Position numbers and translations under genes: made by a program. Positions 55,713-64,000 of a stretch of 64,000 nucleotides of DNA are shown one piece after another (position 1 is the stretch's first letter; the number at the start of each line of letters is the position of its first letter). The notes beneath the pieces are model-generated. The model was given only the letters and a program-made list of their open reading frames with translations, did not search any database and had not been told where the DNA came from. The stretch is from the NCBI RefSeq assembly GCF_000332195.1, contig NZ_KB235922.1, forward strand, positions 3,011,322 through 3,075,321, given 5' to 3'. This DNA is from Pleurocapsa sp. PCC 7319. Lineage in GTDB: Bacteria > Cyanobacteriota > Cyanobacteriia > Cyanobacteriales > Xenococcaceae.

Positions 55713-57029
55713 TCAACAGTCTCCCCAAATAGCTAGAGTCATTCCTGGATAGTAGATATTCACAAACATAGTTTGACCATCAGGCGAAAAGCATACTCCA
55801 GCAAATTCGCTATTGTTTAGGGCGTTACGAGCAAACTTATAATATTCTCCTGCGGGTGTAATGCCCACCAGAAATTGTTCTCCTCTGCCATCTTCGCAAA
55901 CTATCAGATCGCCGAAAGGAGCTAGAGTTAAATTATCAGGATAATCTAATACTCCACTACCAGGAGACTCAACAAATAATTCTACTGTTTGTTTGGCAGG
56001 ATTATAACGGAAGATCTGACCTACCTGGGCTGCACCACCATTGGTAGCAGTCCAATATAATTCCCCATTGGCATAACACATACCCTCTCCCCGACGAAAT
56101 ATTGCTGCCCCCTTAGTTTGAGCTTCGTACCGCAAAGTGTCGTGTTCTGGATCGACATCCTCTAGTTTGACCCAGCTTACTGCTTGAGGCTTGCCCACAG
56201 GAAAATTAACTCCTGTATCTATTTGGGGTAAATCTTTAATTACCAAAGCTTCTAGAGTACCTCCCTCCTGTAGCTTCCCTGGTTGATCGGGACGAAAACG
56301 ATAAATACAACTATTAACTTGGTCTTCAGTTTGATAAATATAGCCTGTCAGCGGATCAGTCGCGATCGCTTCATGACGAAATCTGCCCATGGCTACTAAA
56401 GGAGTTGGCGTGGCTAATCCTCCGTGAGCAGGAACTTCAAAATTATAGCCGTGTTTTTGTTCAACTTTGCCCCAGATAGGAGCGACAATCGCTCTGGTAT
56501 ATCCTGGTGGTGGATAGGGAGTAGAAATTTCCTCTTCGCAGCTAATCCATGAACCCCAAGGGGTCGTCCCTCCCGCACAGTTACGGTTGGTACCAGCAAG
56601 AGAAAGATAATGCTGATCTAAATTGCGATCGCGATCCACAATTAAAGTTGTTGTTCCCCCAGAGCAACTGCGATCGTATTGGGGAAGATCAACAGCTAGA
56701 TTATTAACTGCTTGTAGAGGATGAACTTCATGATTTCTGACTAAAATCGTTTTACCATCTTGACCAGCAAACGCAGCCATACCATCATGTTGGTTAGGTA
56801 CCAGATGACCATCGTTCATAGTGTCCCCAACACGGGACAAAATTCGATATTGAAACCCTTCGGGTAAATCCAAAATTCCTTGAGGATCGGGAACCAAAGC
56901 CCCAATCTTATCAGCAAAAGCTAGTTTTCCCTGAGCTAATCTTGTATATAAATTCTTCATCGGTGCAGCCAGAATTGCACTACCCACACCAACTCCCGCA
57001 AGAGAAAAAAACTTTCTTCGAGTTAACAC
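55713..57029 (-). CDS. PhoX-family (DUF839) Tat-exported phosphatase-like protein
   Basis: 438 residues. Twin-arginine signal TRRKFFSLAGVGVGSAILAA. The DUF839 beta-propeller follows (ILVRNHEVHP, WGSWISCEEEISTPY, GRFRHEAIATDPLTGYIYQT, YPDNLTLAPFGDLIVCEDG) and ends FVNIYYPGMTLAIWGDC. PhoX enzymes are calcium/iron phosphatases in the periplasm; relatives of unknown activity are common. The last two or three residues and the stop are provided by sequence at the tip of the TnpB element, so the native tail may have been replaced. Confidence 0.82.
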   Translation of the reverse strand: MLTRRKFFSLAGVGVGSAILAAPMKNLYTRLAQGKLAFADKIGALVPDPQGILDLPEGFQYRILSRVGDTMNDGHLVPNQHDGMAAFAGQDGKTILVRNHEVHPLQAVNNLAVDLPQYDRSCSGGTTTLIVDRDRNLDQHYLSLAGTNRNCAGGTTPWGSWISCEEEISTPYPPPGYTRAIVAPIWGKVEQKHGYNFEVPAHGGLATPTPLVAMGRFRHEAIATDPLTGYIYQTEDQVNSCIYRFRPDQPGKLQEGGTLEALVIKDLPQIDTGVNFPVGKPQAVSWVKLEDVDPEHDTLRYEAQTKGAAIFRRGEGMCYANGELYWTATNGGAAQVGQIFRYNPAKQTVELFVESPGSGVLDYPDNLTLAPFGDLIVCEDGRGEQFLVGITPAGEYYKFARNALNNSEFAGVCFSPDGQTMFVNIYYPGMTLAIWGDC

Positions 57030-57225
57030 AGCTTACCTCAATCACAACCAGCATAAATATAACCTTTAAGAGATAGTCGGATTCACAAAACCACAGAAGA
57101 GGTGCAATTGTATAGATGTATAGATGTATGATCAGCAATTGAACATTTTGAGAGACAACCCCATCATCTTCACGAAGAAGAAGAGTGGTAGCTTCACGAA
57201 ATTACCGAGAAATCTAGTGATGTAC

Positions 57226-58617
57226 CTACACCGATGCTTCGCATACGGATGTAGGCTTCTCCAGACCCCGTAGGGAAGAGAGAACTAGCTTGGAGGTACT
57301 ATTAGTAGTAGATGAGATAACTACTGGATTTCCTCTACGCCGTTTTATGGTTGGGAACACATCCAGCCCAACCCTCTTCACGTTGACCGAAGAAGCAATA
57401 TCTCGGTCAACCCAGAGCTTTAATTCTTCATCCCAATACTTTCTGATACTGACATCGGTAAAGACAAACTCGTCTTTGTAAGGCAATATCATTGAGGTAT
57501 ACGCGGGATTTACTGCGACAACTGAAGCACCAGTTTTTTCGCCTATGTACTTCATAATGTTGAAAAACTGACCGAAGGCAGCATCCGACCAAGATTTATT
57601 CAGCCCAGATTTAGCAGATTGACCATTAGGCAAGTATTTGCCTTTGGAATCTTGCTTGGGTTTGTTTCTTGTGCTCAACCCAGCTAGATTGAGTTTTTCA
57701 TGGAAGAAAACTTTTTTACCAGTAGCCATCAGTTTATGGGCAGTCTTATAAGCATGGTCTTTCCTAGCTCTTGCTATGCGCTGATGTATCTTGGCCTCAC
57801 GCTTGGCTAGTTGGCGTCGGGGTTTACTACCCACACTTCTATTGGATTTACGTCCTGAGACTTTGGCTAGCTTGTGCTGGGATTGGCGAAAAGACTTGAG
57901 ACTTGGTAGTTTGACTCCTTCAGAAGTAGCCAGATAATCATTTTCATGCAGAACTGCATCCATTCCCAAAGAATTATCCCAGGTAGGAACAATATCTGCT
58001 TGGAAATTAGGAACAGAGATGTCTTCTAGACGAAGGTTAACATACCAACCATCTACTTTCTTTATTACCTGTACAGACTTGAGTTTTGCTCCATCTGGTA
58101 ATGGACGATGATGCCTGACTTTAATTGGACCAATCTTAGGCAGGGAAACATATAACCATTTTGCACCGACAGAACAAGAGTGTAGCTTCGCTCCCTCAAA
58201 CACCATCGATCTGTATCTGGCGGTATTTTTAATTCTCGGTTTTCCCGAACGCTTACCCTTCGCATCGCCAGCTATATATCGCTCCATCGCCAACTTGACT
58301 CTAGTGCAAACCTCCTGAAGCGTCTGCGAGGGAACGGAGTTAAAGTCTAGTAATTCGCCACTCCAGCCCACAGTTACCAAGTCTTGTTTGATTATAGGTA
58401 GCTGCTTTTTTTGTCCGTAAAACTCAGGCTTTTCTTTTAACTGGGGTAAATGGCATACCAAAGGACAGCTATCAGTGTAGCTGCGATTTCTCTTCCACCA
58501 ATCAAATCTTTCCCCCAGCTGTCGATTGTACCAATAACGACAAATCCGAAGCCAGTCATTAAGGACGAGCTTCTGTTCTGTAGTTAGATACAATCGATAC
58601 TGGTAGTTATAAATCAA
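57226..58617 (-). CDS. tnpB: TnpB without zinc-ribbon cysteines
   Basis: 463 residues, longer than the other two. It starts MIYNYQYRLYLTTEQKLVLN. RuvC residues seem present: Asp in NSLGMDAVLHEN, Glu in FFHEKLNLAGL, Asp in WVDRDIASSVNVKRVG. Where other TnpBs have CxxC...CxxC this one reads YTSMILPYKDEFVFTDVSIR, with no cysteine pair. A C-terminal extension (about 40 residues) follows. Partner of the adjacent tnpA. Confidence 0.85.
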   Translation of the reverse strand: MIYNYQYRLYLTTEQKLVLNDWLRICRYWYNRQLGERFDWWKRNRSYTDSCPLVCHLPQLKEKPEFYGQKKQLPIIKQDLVTVGWSGELLDFNSVPSQTLQEVCTRVKLAMERYIAGDAKGKRSGKPRIKNTARYRSMVFEGAKLHSCSVGAKWLYVSLPKIGPIKVRHHRPLPDGAKLKSVQVIKKVDGWYVNLRLEDISVPNFQADIVPTWDNSLGMDAVLHENDYLATSEGVKLPSLKSFRQSQHKLAKVSGRKSNRSVGSKPRRQLAKREAKIHQRIARARKDHAYKTAHKLMATGKKVFFHEKLNLAGLSTRNKPKQDSKGKYLPNGQSAKSGLNKSWSDAAFGQFFNIMKYIGEKTGASVVAVNPAYTSMILPYKDEFVFTDVSIRKYWDEELKLWVDRDIASSVNVKRVGLDVFPTIKRRRGNPVVISSTTNSTSKLVLSSLRGLEKPTSVCEASV

Positions 58618-58673
58618 TATTGGAGTCAGTTAATTTGATACACTGATAATATCATAGTCGTTCCGAACTATTT

Positions 58674-59162
58674 ATGAAGAAAGATTTCGTATCAAGAGGA
58701 CGCTCCGTATCTGATTTAAAAGCTCACTTAGTTTTGACTACCAAGTACAGGCATAAAGTATTAACTGCACCAATGATAGATAGACTTCATCAGGTATTTG
58801 AATCTTTGTTAGATAAGTTCGACTGCAAGGTGGTCGAGTTCAACGCCGAAAGCGAGCACGCACATTTGCTTTGCCAATATCACCCAGAGGTTCAATTGAG
58901 CAAGCTAGTCAATAGTCTCAAAAGCGTATCTAGTCGTAAATTGAGACAGGAATTTTTACCAGAATTGGAGAAAACATACTATCAAAAGAAAGTCGTTTGG
59001 AATAGCAGTTATTTTCTCGCAAGCTGCGGTGGAGTTACTATTTCAACACTTAGAAAATATATTGAAAATCAGAATTCTCCTATAGCTAGTTTATTACTAG
59101 CGATTCATCCCACACTCATTGCTGTCGCAAAAGAGATGTGGGGCTTCTCGCCGAACAGCTAA
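58674..59162 (+). CDS. tnpA: TnpA, Y1 HUH transposase (IS200 type)
   Basis: 162 residues. The HUH metal motif is in SEHAHLLCQYHPEVQLSKLV near residue 62; the nucleophilic Tyr is in TLRKYIENQ near residue 126. VSDLKAHLVLTTKYRHKVLT is the conserved start. It moves the element as single-stranded DNA and could act in trans on the two tnpB-only elements if their ends are recognised. A C-terminal extension of about 25 residues is present. Confidence 0.92.
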   Translation: MKKDFVSRGRSVSDLKAHLVLTTKYRHKVLTAPMIDRLHQVFESLLDKFDCKVVEFNAESEHAHLLCQYHPEVQLSKLVNSLKSVSSRKLRQEFLPELEKTYYQKKVVWNSSYFLASCGGVTISTLRKYIENQNSPIASLLLAIHPTLIAVAKEMWGFSPNS

Positions 59163-59194
59163 GCCATAAATCCAGATCCTTTAAGAGTTGGTTT

Positions 59195-59731
59195 TCAGGA
59201 AGGAGAAGAGGTTAATTGCGCATTGTTTTTTTGAGAAAATTGAGAATCAGGATTGACATTATCACGCCAAATAAAAACCGAGCAAGGAGCATGGTGAGTC
59301 ACATAATTACTCACACTGCCCAGAAATATTTCTTTGACCCCAGTCAGACCTCTACTACCAATGAAGATCAGTGACGCTGACCACGTTTGAGCTAAGTCAC
59401 AAATAATATGAGCAGGATTGCCCTCGGCCTGAGTAAATTCGGTGTTTACTCCTGCTTTAGTTGCTTCTTCTGTAAGTGAGCGAAGCATTTCAAGTCCCCG
59501 TTGTTCAAATTTCTGCCACCGCTCTTGATAAGCTTCGATAAGAATGGAATCAAAGGGATCGTATTCAAGACCAGAGTAAAGAGACGGACTTGGATAATCC
59601 CGATCATCAGAGGATAAAACGTGCAGCAACATCAAACTAGCGCCAGTTGTTTTTGCCAGACATAGAGCAGCGTCAAAAATATTTCTGCTAGTTGTTGAAT
59701 CATCTATTGCTACCAAAATTTTGTTAAACAT
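59195..59731 (-). CDS. Universal stress protein (UspA family)
   Basis: 178 residues, single Usp domain: ILVAIDDSTTSRNIFDAALC, ASLMLLHVLS, and the ATP-binding loop IGSRGLTGVKEIFLGSVSNY near residue 130. An internal insertion (about residues 45-75) makes it longer than E. coli UspA. Probably a stress-induced nucleotide-binding protein. A small Gln/Ser-rich tail ends the protein. Confidence 0.92.
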   Translation of the reverse strand: MFNKILVAIDDSTTSRNIFDAALCLAKTTGASLMLLHVLSSDDRDYPSPSLYSGLEYDPFDSILIEAYQERWQKFEQRGLEMLRSLTEEATKAGVNTEFTQAEGNPAHIICDLAQTWSASLIFIGSRGLTGVKEIFLGSVSNYVTHHAPCSVFIWRDNVNPDSQFSQKNNAQLTSSPS

Positions 59732-59983
59732 ATTGATTTCCTCTAGTCTGAATCAAGTTTCTTTAAAGCCATTCAAGAATGTTGTTTGGCTTGGTTGAGA
59801 TACTTGGAAGCTCTACCTTTATATATAGACAAATAATTTGAGGAACTTATGAGGGAAATTTGATCTCAGAATAAATAGAGTTAGTGATTTAAGGTATGAA
59901 ACCGAGAGGAATACTGCTATTAATTAAAATCAAAAAAGATCTTCAACCCAAATAGCTGTTAGCTGCTTGATCCTTGTCTTACT

Positions 59984-61132
59984 ATGTTGAAGAGAAAAGC
60001 TGATAGCTTTCGATCAATCAAACTTGAAAATCAAAAAATGCCTAAATTAAGTCTAGGAGCGCGTTTATTTATCTCCCATTTATTAGTGATGATGGTGGGA
60101 TTAGGAAGCTTCGTGATTATTGCTAAACTTTCTTCTCCACGAATGTTTGTTTTACGGCTAGAGCAACTAGAAAAAAGAGGTATTTTCACCGTTCGTTCAG
60201 CACGAACCTATCTAGTAGAAGGATTTCAAAATGCTTGGAATCGCAGTGCCATCTTATCGGTAATTGTTGGTTCTAGTGTAGCAGGAGGGGTAAGTTATCT
60301 ATCTTCTAAACGTATTACTCAACCCGTAAGGCAAATGAAACAGATTACTCAAAAATTTGCCGCTGGAGATTTAGCCGAAAGAGTTCCTGAAAGTGCCATA
60401 CCTGAATTAAACCAACTCAGCGTTAGTTTTAACTCGATGGCTAGTAGCTTAGGAGATGTAGAGCAACGACGACGGGAATTAATTAGCGATTTAACCCATG
60501 AACTACGTACTCCACTGACTGTAATGCGCGGTTATCTCGAAGAACTAGCTGATGGCACAATTGATGGTACGCCTGAACTTTATTTGCGTCTGGTAAGAGA
60601 AACTAGGCGTTTAGAAAGATTAATTCACGATCTACAAGAACTTTCTAAGGCAGAAGCTGGCTATTTATCGATTGATTCCAAGCCAATTAGTCTATGTCCT
60701 TTACTTTCATCTTTAGTTGAACGTTTTGCCGATCAACTATTAGAAGAAGGACCAAGCCTCAAGCTAGACTGTCCCCAGGATATCCCTCATGTATTAGCCG
60801 ATCGCGATCGCCTGGAACAAATACTAGTTAACTTGTTGGGTAATGCTATTCGCTATACAGAAACTGGCTCAATCACAGTTAAGGCAGAAAAAGTTCATCG
60901 TTATGTCTGGATCTCGGTAATTGATACAGGAGTTGGGATTGCCAAAGAGGATTTACCCTATATATTTGAACGTTTTTGGCGTGCCGATCCCTCCCGCGCT
61001 AGTCATTCAGGAGGAACAGGTATTGGACTAGCGATCGCTCGCCGCCTAGTTGAATTACAAGGAGGACACATTGAAGTTGAAAGTCAAATTGATCGAGGAA
61101 GCACTTTCAGATTTTGTCTTCCCATTGCTTAG
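59984..61132 (+). CDS. Sensor histidine kinase (HAMP-HisKA-HATPase)
   Basis: 382 residues. Two membrane segments (about 27-47, 88-106) enclose a short extracytoplasmic loop of about 40 residues. HAMP follows (RITQPVRQMKQITQKFAAGD), then the phospho-His box ISDLTHELRTPLTVMRGYLE near residue 172, N-box LVNLLGNAIRYTETG, G1 DTGVGIAKEDLPYIFERFWR and G2 SGGTGIGLAIARRLVELQGG. No response regulator is adjacent, so it is an orphan kinase by position. The start may be Met1 or Met19 (MPKLSLGARLF). Confidence 0.92.
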   Translation: MLKRKADSFRSIKLENQKMPKLSLGARLFISHLLVMMVGLGSFVIIAKLSSPRMFVLRLEQLEKRGIFTVRSARTYLVEGFQNAWNRSAILSVIVGSSVAGGVSYLSSKRITQPVRQMKQITQKFAAGDLAERVPESAIPELNQLSVSFNSMASSLGDVEQRRRELISDLTHELRTPLTVMRGYLEELADGTIDGTPELYLRLVRETRRLERLIHDLQELSKAEAGYLSIDSKPISLCPLLSSLVERFADQLLEEGPSLKLDCPQDIPHVLADRDRLEQILVNLLGNAIRYTETGSITVKAEKVHRYVWISVIDTGVGIAKEDLPYIFERFWRADPSRASHSGGTGIGLAIARRLVELQGGHIEVESQIDRGSTFRFCLPIA

Positions 61133-61328
61133 ATCTTTCCCTACGATCTTTCTGCCAGTATGGGAAAAACTCGTTAATTCTAAAGTTTAAGAAATTGAAT
61201 TAATTTTTGAGCAATAAGCACGGGGCTTGTATCCCAAATTTTTCGGTCAGCATGTTGACTGAGATGACTTCTGTTCTCTACATTAATATGTGCGCGTCTG
61301 CAATCACATATCCAACTTTATTATCGCC

Positions 61329-62783
61329 ATGACCTTAAACGTATACAATACTCTCACCCGTAGCAAAGAAAAATTTCAAACCATTGAAAAGAATAAGGTG
61401 CGGATGTATTGCTGTGGCATCACCGTTTATGATTACTGCCATCTTGGTCATGCGCGAACTTGTTTAGTTTGGGATGTGGTACGAAGTTATCTTCAGTATT
61501 GTGGTTATGAAGTGCAATATATACAGAATTTTACTGATATTGACGACAAGATTCTCAATCGTGCTAGGCAAGAAGGGACATCGATGGAAGTTGTTTCTGA
61601 AAAATATATCGCAGCCTATTTTGAAGACATGGAACGTCTGGGGGTAGGACAAGCCGATGCCTATCCTCGTGCTACTCATACTCTAGATGGTATCAAACGT
61701 TTAGTCTCGGAATTGGAACAAAAAGGTTTTGCCTATCCTGCCCAGGGAGATGTTTACTATTCCGTACAGAAATTTCCTGAATATGGCAAGTTATCGGGTA
61801 GAAAATTAGAAGACTTACAAGCAGGAGCAAGCGGGAGAGTCGGCGTAGAAGATACCGAAGCAAGTAAGAAACAATATCCTTTCGATTTTGCTCTCTGGAA
61901 GGCTGCCAAGGAGGGGGAACCAGCCTGGGAATCTCCATGGGGAAATGGTCGCCCTGGCTGGCATATTGAATGCTCTGCCATGGTTCGAGAAAGACTCGGA
62001 GAAACAATTGATATTCATGTCGGCGGCGGAGATTTAACATTTCCTCACCATGAGAATGAGATTGCTCAATCTGAAGCAGCAACAGGTAAAACCCTAGCAA
62101 ATTACTGGCTGCATAATGGCATGATTATTGTGGAAGGAAAAAAAATGTCCAAGTCTTTGGGCAACTTTATTACCATCCGCGAATTGCTAGAGAAATTTGA
62201 GCCGATGGCAGTTCGCTTGTTTATCCTACAGACTCAATATCGTAAGCCTCTAGACTTTACTGAAGAAGCTTTAGCTACTGCTACTAATAGCTGGGAAACT
62301 TTAAAGGAAGGATTGTTATTTGGTTATCGGTATGGAGACAAGCTAGGATTTGCTAACTCTTCTAATACTTCATCTCCAAGTGAAGAATTAGTTAGTAGAT
62401 TTAAAGCAGCAGTGGATGACGACTTTAACTTTGCCGGAGGGTTAGCCGTCATGTTTGAAATTGCCAAGAATCTGAGTAAGGAAGGTCATATTTTAGTCCA
62501 TGAAGGGACAACTAAATCGACCCAGGAAGAACTAGAAACACAATGGCTAACCCTAATTGAATTTGCTGAAGTTCTAGGTTTTGAAATACAGCCAGAAGAA
62601 GCTAGTAAAAATGATGAGGGAGGTTTAAGCGACGATGAGATTGATATTTTAGTGCAGCAGCGTAATGAGGCACGCAACAATAAAAATTATGCCGAAAGCG
62701 ATCGCCTTAGAGATGAATTACAAGCCCTGGGGATTACTTTAATTGATAAACCAGGCGGAGTAACTATCTGGAATCGAAGTTAA
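61329..62783 (+). CDS. cysS: Cysteinyl-tRNA synthetase
   Basis: 484 residues from ATG at 61329 (MTLNVYNTLTRSKEKF); an in-frame GTG 39 bases upstream adds non-conserved residues. Zinc Cys and HIGH region in YCCGITVYDYCHLGHARTCL, further ligands in GWHIECSAM and FPHHENEIAQ, and KKMSKSLGNFITIREL near residue 270. Charges tRNA-Cys. Monocistronic; the TPS gene follows 144 bases later. Confidence 0.97.
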   Translation: MTLNVYNTLTRSKEKFQTIEKNKVRMYCCGITVYDYCHLGHARTCLVWDVVRSYLQYCGYEVQYIQNFTDIDDKILNRARQEGTSMEVVSEKYIAAYFEDMERLGVGQADAYPRATHTLDGIKRLVSELEQKGFAYPAQGDVYYSVQKFPEYGKLSGRKLEDLQAGASGRVGVEDTEASKKQYPFDFALWKAAKEGEPAWESPWGNGRPGWHIECSAMVRERLGETIDIHVGGGDLTFPHHENEIAQSEAATGKTLANYWLHNGMIIVEGKKMSKSLGNFITIRELLEKFEPMAVRLFILQTQYRKPLDFTEEALATATNSWETLKEGLLFGYRYGDKLGFANSSNTSSPSEELVSRFKAAVDDDFNFAGGLAVMFEIAKNLSKEGHILVHEGTTKSTQEELETQWLTLIEFAEVLGFEIQPEEASKNDEGGLSDDEIDILVQQRNEARNNKNYAESDRLRDELQALGITLIDKPGGVTIWNRS

Positions 62784-62926
62784 TTTTTAAAGCTTTTAGC
62801 CAGGAGCTTTAGGCTTTTATCTGAGAACCGCCATATCGTATTTTATCGTATTTCATAGATTAGAGCTAACAGTACTGATTTGAGCTGTATAATCTAAACA
62901 AAATTGACCATCAGAAGTATCTTTAA

Positions 62927-64000
62927 ATGAAACCTAGCTCTTCAATATTCCTAGGGTTATTCCTAGGTAGTGTGTTTATTGCCCCTGTTCAAGCACAAAT
63001 AAGTGTTGATCGCACGACCAATACCACTGTAACTCCGATTGATAATGGCATCAGAATCGACCAGGGCGACCAAGCAGGAGGCAATTTATTTCATAGTTTT
63101 GAGCAGTTTTCCGTACCCAATGGCAGCGAAGCTTTCTTTAATAACGCCAACGACATCGTTAATATCTTTTCTCGCGTCACTGGGGGAAATATATCTAACA
63201 TTGATGGATTAATTCGAGCCAATGATACAGCTAATTTATTTTTGATTAACCCAGCAGGAATTATCTTTGGGGAAAATGCCTCTTTAAATATCGGTGGTTC
63301 ATTTTTAGGCAGTACAGCAGATAGTATATTGTTTCCTGATGGGATTGAATTTAGTGCTACTGATTCAGAGAATCCGCCTTTATTAACCATTAATGCCCCC
63401 CTAGGATTAGGTCTAGAAGATAATCCTGGAGAAATAGTCAATCGTTCAGTTGTCGAAAATAGTTCAGAAGAAGTTATCGGTTTAGAAGTTGCCCCAGGAA
63501 ATGATCTGGCTTTGATTGGCGGTCAGATTGATTTTGAGACGGGTTTGGCTACTGCTATGGGGGGAAATATAGAATTAGGTGGTTTATCTGAAGCAGGAAC
63601 CGTGGGGATTAATTCTGATGGTAGCTTTAGTTTTCCTGAAGGAGTAACCAAGGCAAATATTAATTTGAGCAATTTGACCATTGTAGATGTCAGAGGAACA
63701 GGGGGAGGAAGTGTTACCGTTAATGCTGGTAACTTAAATTTAACAGGTATTAGTTTGATTAGCGCAGGAATTAGAGCTGAATCGACATCTACCGAGGCAC
63801 AAGCAGGGGATGTAACTATCAATGTGGCTGAAAACATAACTCTGAATGATAGTTTTATTACAAATCAAGTTAGTACTGGTGGAGTGGGTAATTCAGGCAA
63901 GATTGTGATTAATACTGGTTCAATTGAAGCAAATGGGGGAGTAGTTGATGCTAGTACTAATGGTCGAGGGAATGCCGGTTCGGTTGATCTTACTGCCACA
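62927..64000 (+). CDS. Two-partner-secretion exoprotein, hemagglutinin-like (3' partial)
   Basis: 358 codons to the window edge, still open. Signal peptide SIFLGLFLGSVFIAPVQA (residues 5-22). The TPS domain covers about residues 25-250, with FHSFEQFSVPNGSEAFFNNA, ISNIDGLIRANDTANLFLIN and NPAGIIFGENASLNIGGSFL, the filamentous hemagglutinin N-terminal pattern. After it begin beta-helix-type repeats rich in Gly, Asn and Thr. It should be exported through a TpsB/Omp85-type partner, likely encoded outside. An adhesin or other surface protein. Confidence 0.92.
   Translation, partial: MKPSSSIFLGLFLGSVFIAPVQAQISVDRTTNTTVTPIDNGIRIDQGDQAGGNLFHSFEQFSVPNGSEAFFNNANDIVNIFSRVTGGNISNIDGLIRANDTANLFLINPAGIIFGENASLNIGGSFLGSTADSILFPDGIEFSATDSENPPLLTINAPLGLGLEDNPGEIVNRSVVENSSEEVIGLEVAPGNDLALIGGQIDFETGLATAMGGNIELGGLSEAGTVGINSDGSFSFPEGVTKANINLSNLTIVDVRGTGGGSVTVNAGNLNLTGISLISAGIRAESTSTEAQAGDVTINVAENITLNDSFITNQVSTGGVGNSGKIVINTGSIEANGGVVDASTNGRGNAGSVDLTAT

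Larger units (their letters stand above)
57200..59170. mobile_element. Complete IS605-type element: divergent tnpA and tnpB
   Basis: tnpB on minus and tnpA on plus start 56 bases apart, as in IS605/IS608. Right-end hairpin CCTACACCG...CGGATGTAGG at 57225-57255, overlapping the tnpB stop. Left-end hairpin GGCTT...AAGCC at 59142-59165, overlapping the tnpA stop. The exact cleavage sites are not resolved. It lies between the PhoX-family and universal-stress genes. Confidence 0.75.

Noticed and set aside
61464-62100. Several minus-strand ORFs opposite cysS
   Set aside because: They are shadows of a highly conserved synthetase gene.
63091-63837. Minus-strand ORFs inside the hemagglutinin-like gene
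   Set aside because: Antisense to a repetitive, clearly coding plus-strand frame.

Overview
The window is cyanobacterial chromosome. The direct evidence is a psbA gene (photosystem II D1), a CpcF-type phycobilisome lyase, the glucose-6-phosphate dehydrogenase partner OpcA, several small proteins that I know only from cyanobacteria (DUF3181, DUF3285, EbsA-like), and dense GCGATCGC (HIP1) octamers. The DNA is AT-rich. Heptameric tandem repeats fill many intergenic gaps, as in filamentous or colonial cyanobacteria. I cannot name the genus from sequence alone.

Layout. 1-4.1 kb: end of a TonB-C-like protein with a proline-repeat tail, a tandem ComFB protein, a bestrophin-like channel and an LtrA-like membrane protein. 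4.3-9.7 kb (minus): glycogen phosphorylase, enolase and glycolytic GAPDH, i.e. glycogen breakdown and lower glycolysis. 10-13.5 kb: a phospholipase-D-like lipoprotein with an inserted EF-hand, two conserved small proteins and a LysR regulator. 13.6-15.6 kb: a Phd/RelE-type toxin-antitoxin locus whose toxin gene is cut in two by a TnpB element. 15.9-28.6 kb: cysteine desulfurase, FolK, psbA, EbsA-like, a BioD/DRTGG protein, a metal-binding HMA protein, MltA, a glycosyltransferase, an FAD oxidoreductase, CpcF and a FemAB/GNAT-like protein. 29.2-35.2 kb: a structured leader or small RNA followed by fbp-tal-zwf-opcA, the oxidative pentose phosphate cluster, closed by a clear terminator. 35.7-40.7 kb: TPR protein, pirin with divergent LysR, a MITE, DUF29 and GltX.

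40.7-44.7 kb is the main accessory region. A tRNA-Pro gene has its 3' half duplicated 1.8 kb away. Between and beside the copies lie fragments of an integrase, an HNH endonuclease and a VapE-like replication protein, a MITE with a 9-base target duplication, TGGTAGA repeats and an intact XRE/ImmA pair. This looks like a decayed tRNA-integrated element.

44.8-54 kb: housekeeping genes (M48 protease, YidD, phytol-kinase family, YbeY, DgkA, TrpG/PabA, MBL hydrolase, MFS, tRNA-Arg, MoaC). 54-59.2 kb: two more IS200/IS605-type elements, one carrying only tnpB between a truncated sulfotransferase and the 3' end of a PhoX-family gene, and one complete with divergent tnpA and tnpB, whose TnpB lacks the zinc-ribbon cysteines. 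59.2-64 kb: a universal stress protein, an orphan sensor kinase, CysS and the beginning of a two-partner-secretion hemagglutinin-like exoprotein that runs off the window.

Functionally, the core content is carbon catabolism (GlgP, Eno, Gap1, Fbp, Tal, Zwf, OpcA), the dark-metabolism counterpart of psbA and CpcF. The accessory content is dominated by TnpB elements, their ORF-less relatives, MITEs and short repeats. No CRISPR array, rRNA or phage structural gene was seen.
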